From: an uncultured bacterium
GTDB lineage: Bacteria; Verrucomicrobiota; Lentisphaeria; Oligosphaerales; Oligosphaeraceae
DNA: 6,494 nucleotides
Reading direction: 5' to 3'
Assembly (NCBI GenBank): GCA_902783355.1
Contig: CACZQQ010000357.1
Span: forward strand, 1-6,494
Shown here: in pieces, positions 5,539 to 6,494 of the stretch
How the letters are laid out: each line of letters opens with the position of its first letter
Numbering within the stretch: the stretch's first letter is position 1
Position numbers and translations under genes: made by a program
The notes under the pieces: model-generated
The model's input: the letters and a program-made list of their open reading frames with translations, nothing else
Databases searched by the model: none
What the model was told of the DNA's origin: nothing

Positions 5539-6494
5539 ATGCCTGAAGAGAACGCCCCCATCCCGCCCGCCGCCGCGACCGCCGCCCCCCTGCAGGGCGC
5601 GGCCCTGGCCGCCCGTGTCCGCGAACTGGCGGCCGCACGCGTCAACAGCCCCGACCCCGCCTCCCTGGAGCTGGGGTCGCCCGCGCAGGACGCCGCCTTC
5701 ATCGAAGGCGGCCGGCTCGACGACACCGCCATGATGGAAATCTATGCGCAGGCCTCCGGGCTGCCGGTCCTGGACGAGCAGGAAAGCCGCGACATCGCCT
5801 TCTACCCCGACGTCAGCTACGACTTCCTGAACGCGGAGTTCTGCCTGCCTTTGCAGTGGACGCCCGACAAGACGCTGCTGGCCATCGCCTTCCCCTACGA
5901 CAGCGGCCGCCTCGTCCAGACATGGCGCAACATGTACGACGTCGAGGTCGAGCTGGTTCTGGCGCGCCGCTCCTACATCGACCGCTTCCTGGCCTCCACC
6001 TACGACCGCGCCGTGCAGGACGCCGAACTGGGCGACGGCGATTCCGAGCAGGCCCTCCGCGACCTGGCCAAGGAGGCCCCCATCGTGCGTCTCGTGAACG
6101 ACATCTTCACGCGCGCCGAGGAGACGGGCACCTCCGACATCCACATCGAGCCCAACGAGAACGACGTGCAGGTGCGCTTCCGCATCGACGGCCTCCTCCA
6201 GACGGTGCTGCGTCCGCCGGCCAGCCAGTATCCCGCCATCGCCTCCCGCATCAAGCTGCTTTCGGGCATGAACATCGCCGAGCGCCGCCTGCCGCAGGAC
6301 GGCCGCATCGAGATGAACAACGGCGGCACCGCCATCGACGTGCGCGTCTCCACGATCCCCACCATGCACGGCGAGTCCATCGTCCTGCGCCTCCTCCAGA
6401 AGGACGCCTCCGTCTTCGAGCTGGACAAGCTCGGCCTGCTGGAGGACACGATGGAATCCATCAAGAAGCTCTACACGATGCCCCACGGCATGAT
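5539..6494 (+). CDS. gspE: T2SS/T4P assembly ATPase GspE/PilB-like, 3' partial
   Basis: This is the cytoplasmic secretion ATPase that powers pseudopilus assembly by acting on the GspL and GspF platform. The frame is open from ATG 5539 to the window edge (318 codons and two bases). The start lies 3 bases after the secretin stop, which suggests translational coupling; there is no clear Shine-Dalgarno. Residues 1-25 are a Pro/Ala-rich leader. Residues about 26-155 are the T2SSE N-terminal domain (YAQASGLPVLDEQ, LLAIAFPYDSG, VELVLARRSYID). The N2/PAS-like part has the conserved SDIHIEP (199-205) and VRFRIDG (212-218). SRIKLLSGMNIAERRLPQDG (236-255) and TMHGESIVLRLL (275-286, with the family's Arg-finger region) are near-consensus. 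Walker A would be expected within about ten residues after the edge, so the Walker A, Asp box, Walker B, His box and any zinc tetracysteine motif cannot be judged here. PilB, GspE and MshE are hard to separate from this half; the neighbouring GspD favours GspE. Confidence 0.94.
   Translation, partial: MPEENAPIPPAAATAAPLQGAALAARVRELAAARVNSPDPASLELGSPAQDAAFIEGGRLDDTAMMEIYAQASGLPVLDEQESRDIAFYPDVSYDFLNAEFCLPLQWTPDKTLLAIAFPYDSGRLVQTWRNMYDVEVELVLARRSYIDRFLASTYDRAVQDAELGDGDSEQALRDLAKEAPIVRLVNDIFTRAEETGTSDIHIEPNENDVQVRFRIDGLLQTVLRPPASQYPAIASRIKLLSGMNIAERRLPQDGRIEMNNGGTAIDVRVSTIPTMHGESIVLRLLQKDASVFELDKLGLLEDTMESIKKLYTMPHGM

Noticed and set aside
3178..6486. A minus-strand open frame of about 1100 codons, the longest in the window, lying opposite the secretin and the ATPase gene.
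   Set aside because: Its translation is a monotonous Gly/Val/Ala/Asp/His/Leu mixture with no domain. It mirrors the codon pattern of two clearly recognisable plus-strand proteins. Long antisense frames are expected in GC-rich coding DNA.
6450..6494. Absence of the Walker A motif from the GspE-like protein.
   Set aside because: The window ends at the point just before the motif is expected (TMPHGM followed in the family by a loop such as GPTGSGKT), so this is truncation by the window and not a defect.

Overview
The window holds five consecutive plus-strand genes for the inner-membrane platform, outer-membrane secretin and assembly ATPase of a type II secretion (T2SS) or type IV pilus-like (T4P) machine. 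Both terminal genes run off the window. The DNA is very GC-rich and almost entirely coding. The longest non-coding gap is 40 bases (3168-3207), so no stretch over 300 bases lacks a gene.

Layout: (1) 3-1388, a 5'-truncated GspL-like protein, with a PilM/actin-like cytoplasmic part, one membrane segment, a PilN-like periplasmic domain and an acidic tail. (2) 1385-2050, a GspM/PilO-like bitopic protein, whose start overlaps the previous stop by 4 bases (ATGA). (3) 2073-3167, a GspC/PilP-like bitopic protein with a homology-region (HR) domain, a Gly-Arg-Pro-rich loop and a long Pro/Ala/Gly tail. (4) 3208-5535, a GspD-type secretin with N0-N1-N2-N3 domains and a C-terminal secretin barrel. (5) 5539-6494, the N-terminal half of a GspE/PilB-type ATPase, cut just before the expected Walker A motif.

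Together these genes would encode the cytoplasmic ATPase (E), the inner-membrane ring (L, M, C) that couples it to the pseudopilus, and the outer-membrane exit channel (D). The order L-M-C-D-E resembles the T4P order pilM-N-O-P-Q more than the classical gspC-D-E-F-...-L-M order, yet the secretin has the multi-N-domain architecture of GspD. The pseudopilins and the GspF/PilC platform protein are not in the window and may lie beyond an edge.

Organism: a diderm (outer-membrane) bacterium with high GC. The gene order, weak Shine-Dalgarno use and low-complexity insertions remind me of T2SS loci in the PVC group (Verrucomicrobia, Kiritimatiellae, Lentisphaerae). This is an inference and cannot be proved from the window. 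I see no RNA gene, mobile element, CRISPR array or convincing promoter or terminator. The machine is a known type. The unusual parts are its disordered or low-complexity additions, its gene order and a possible lipoprotein-like signal on the secretin.
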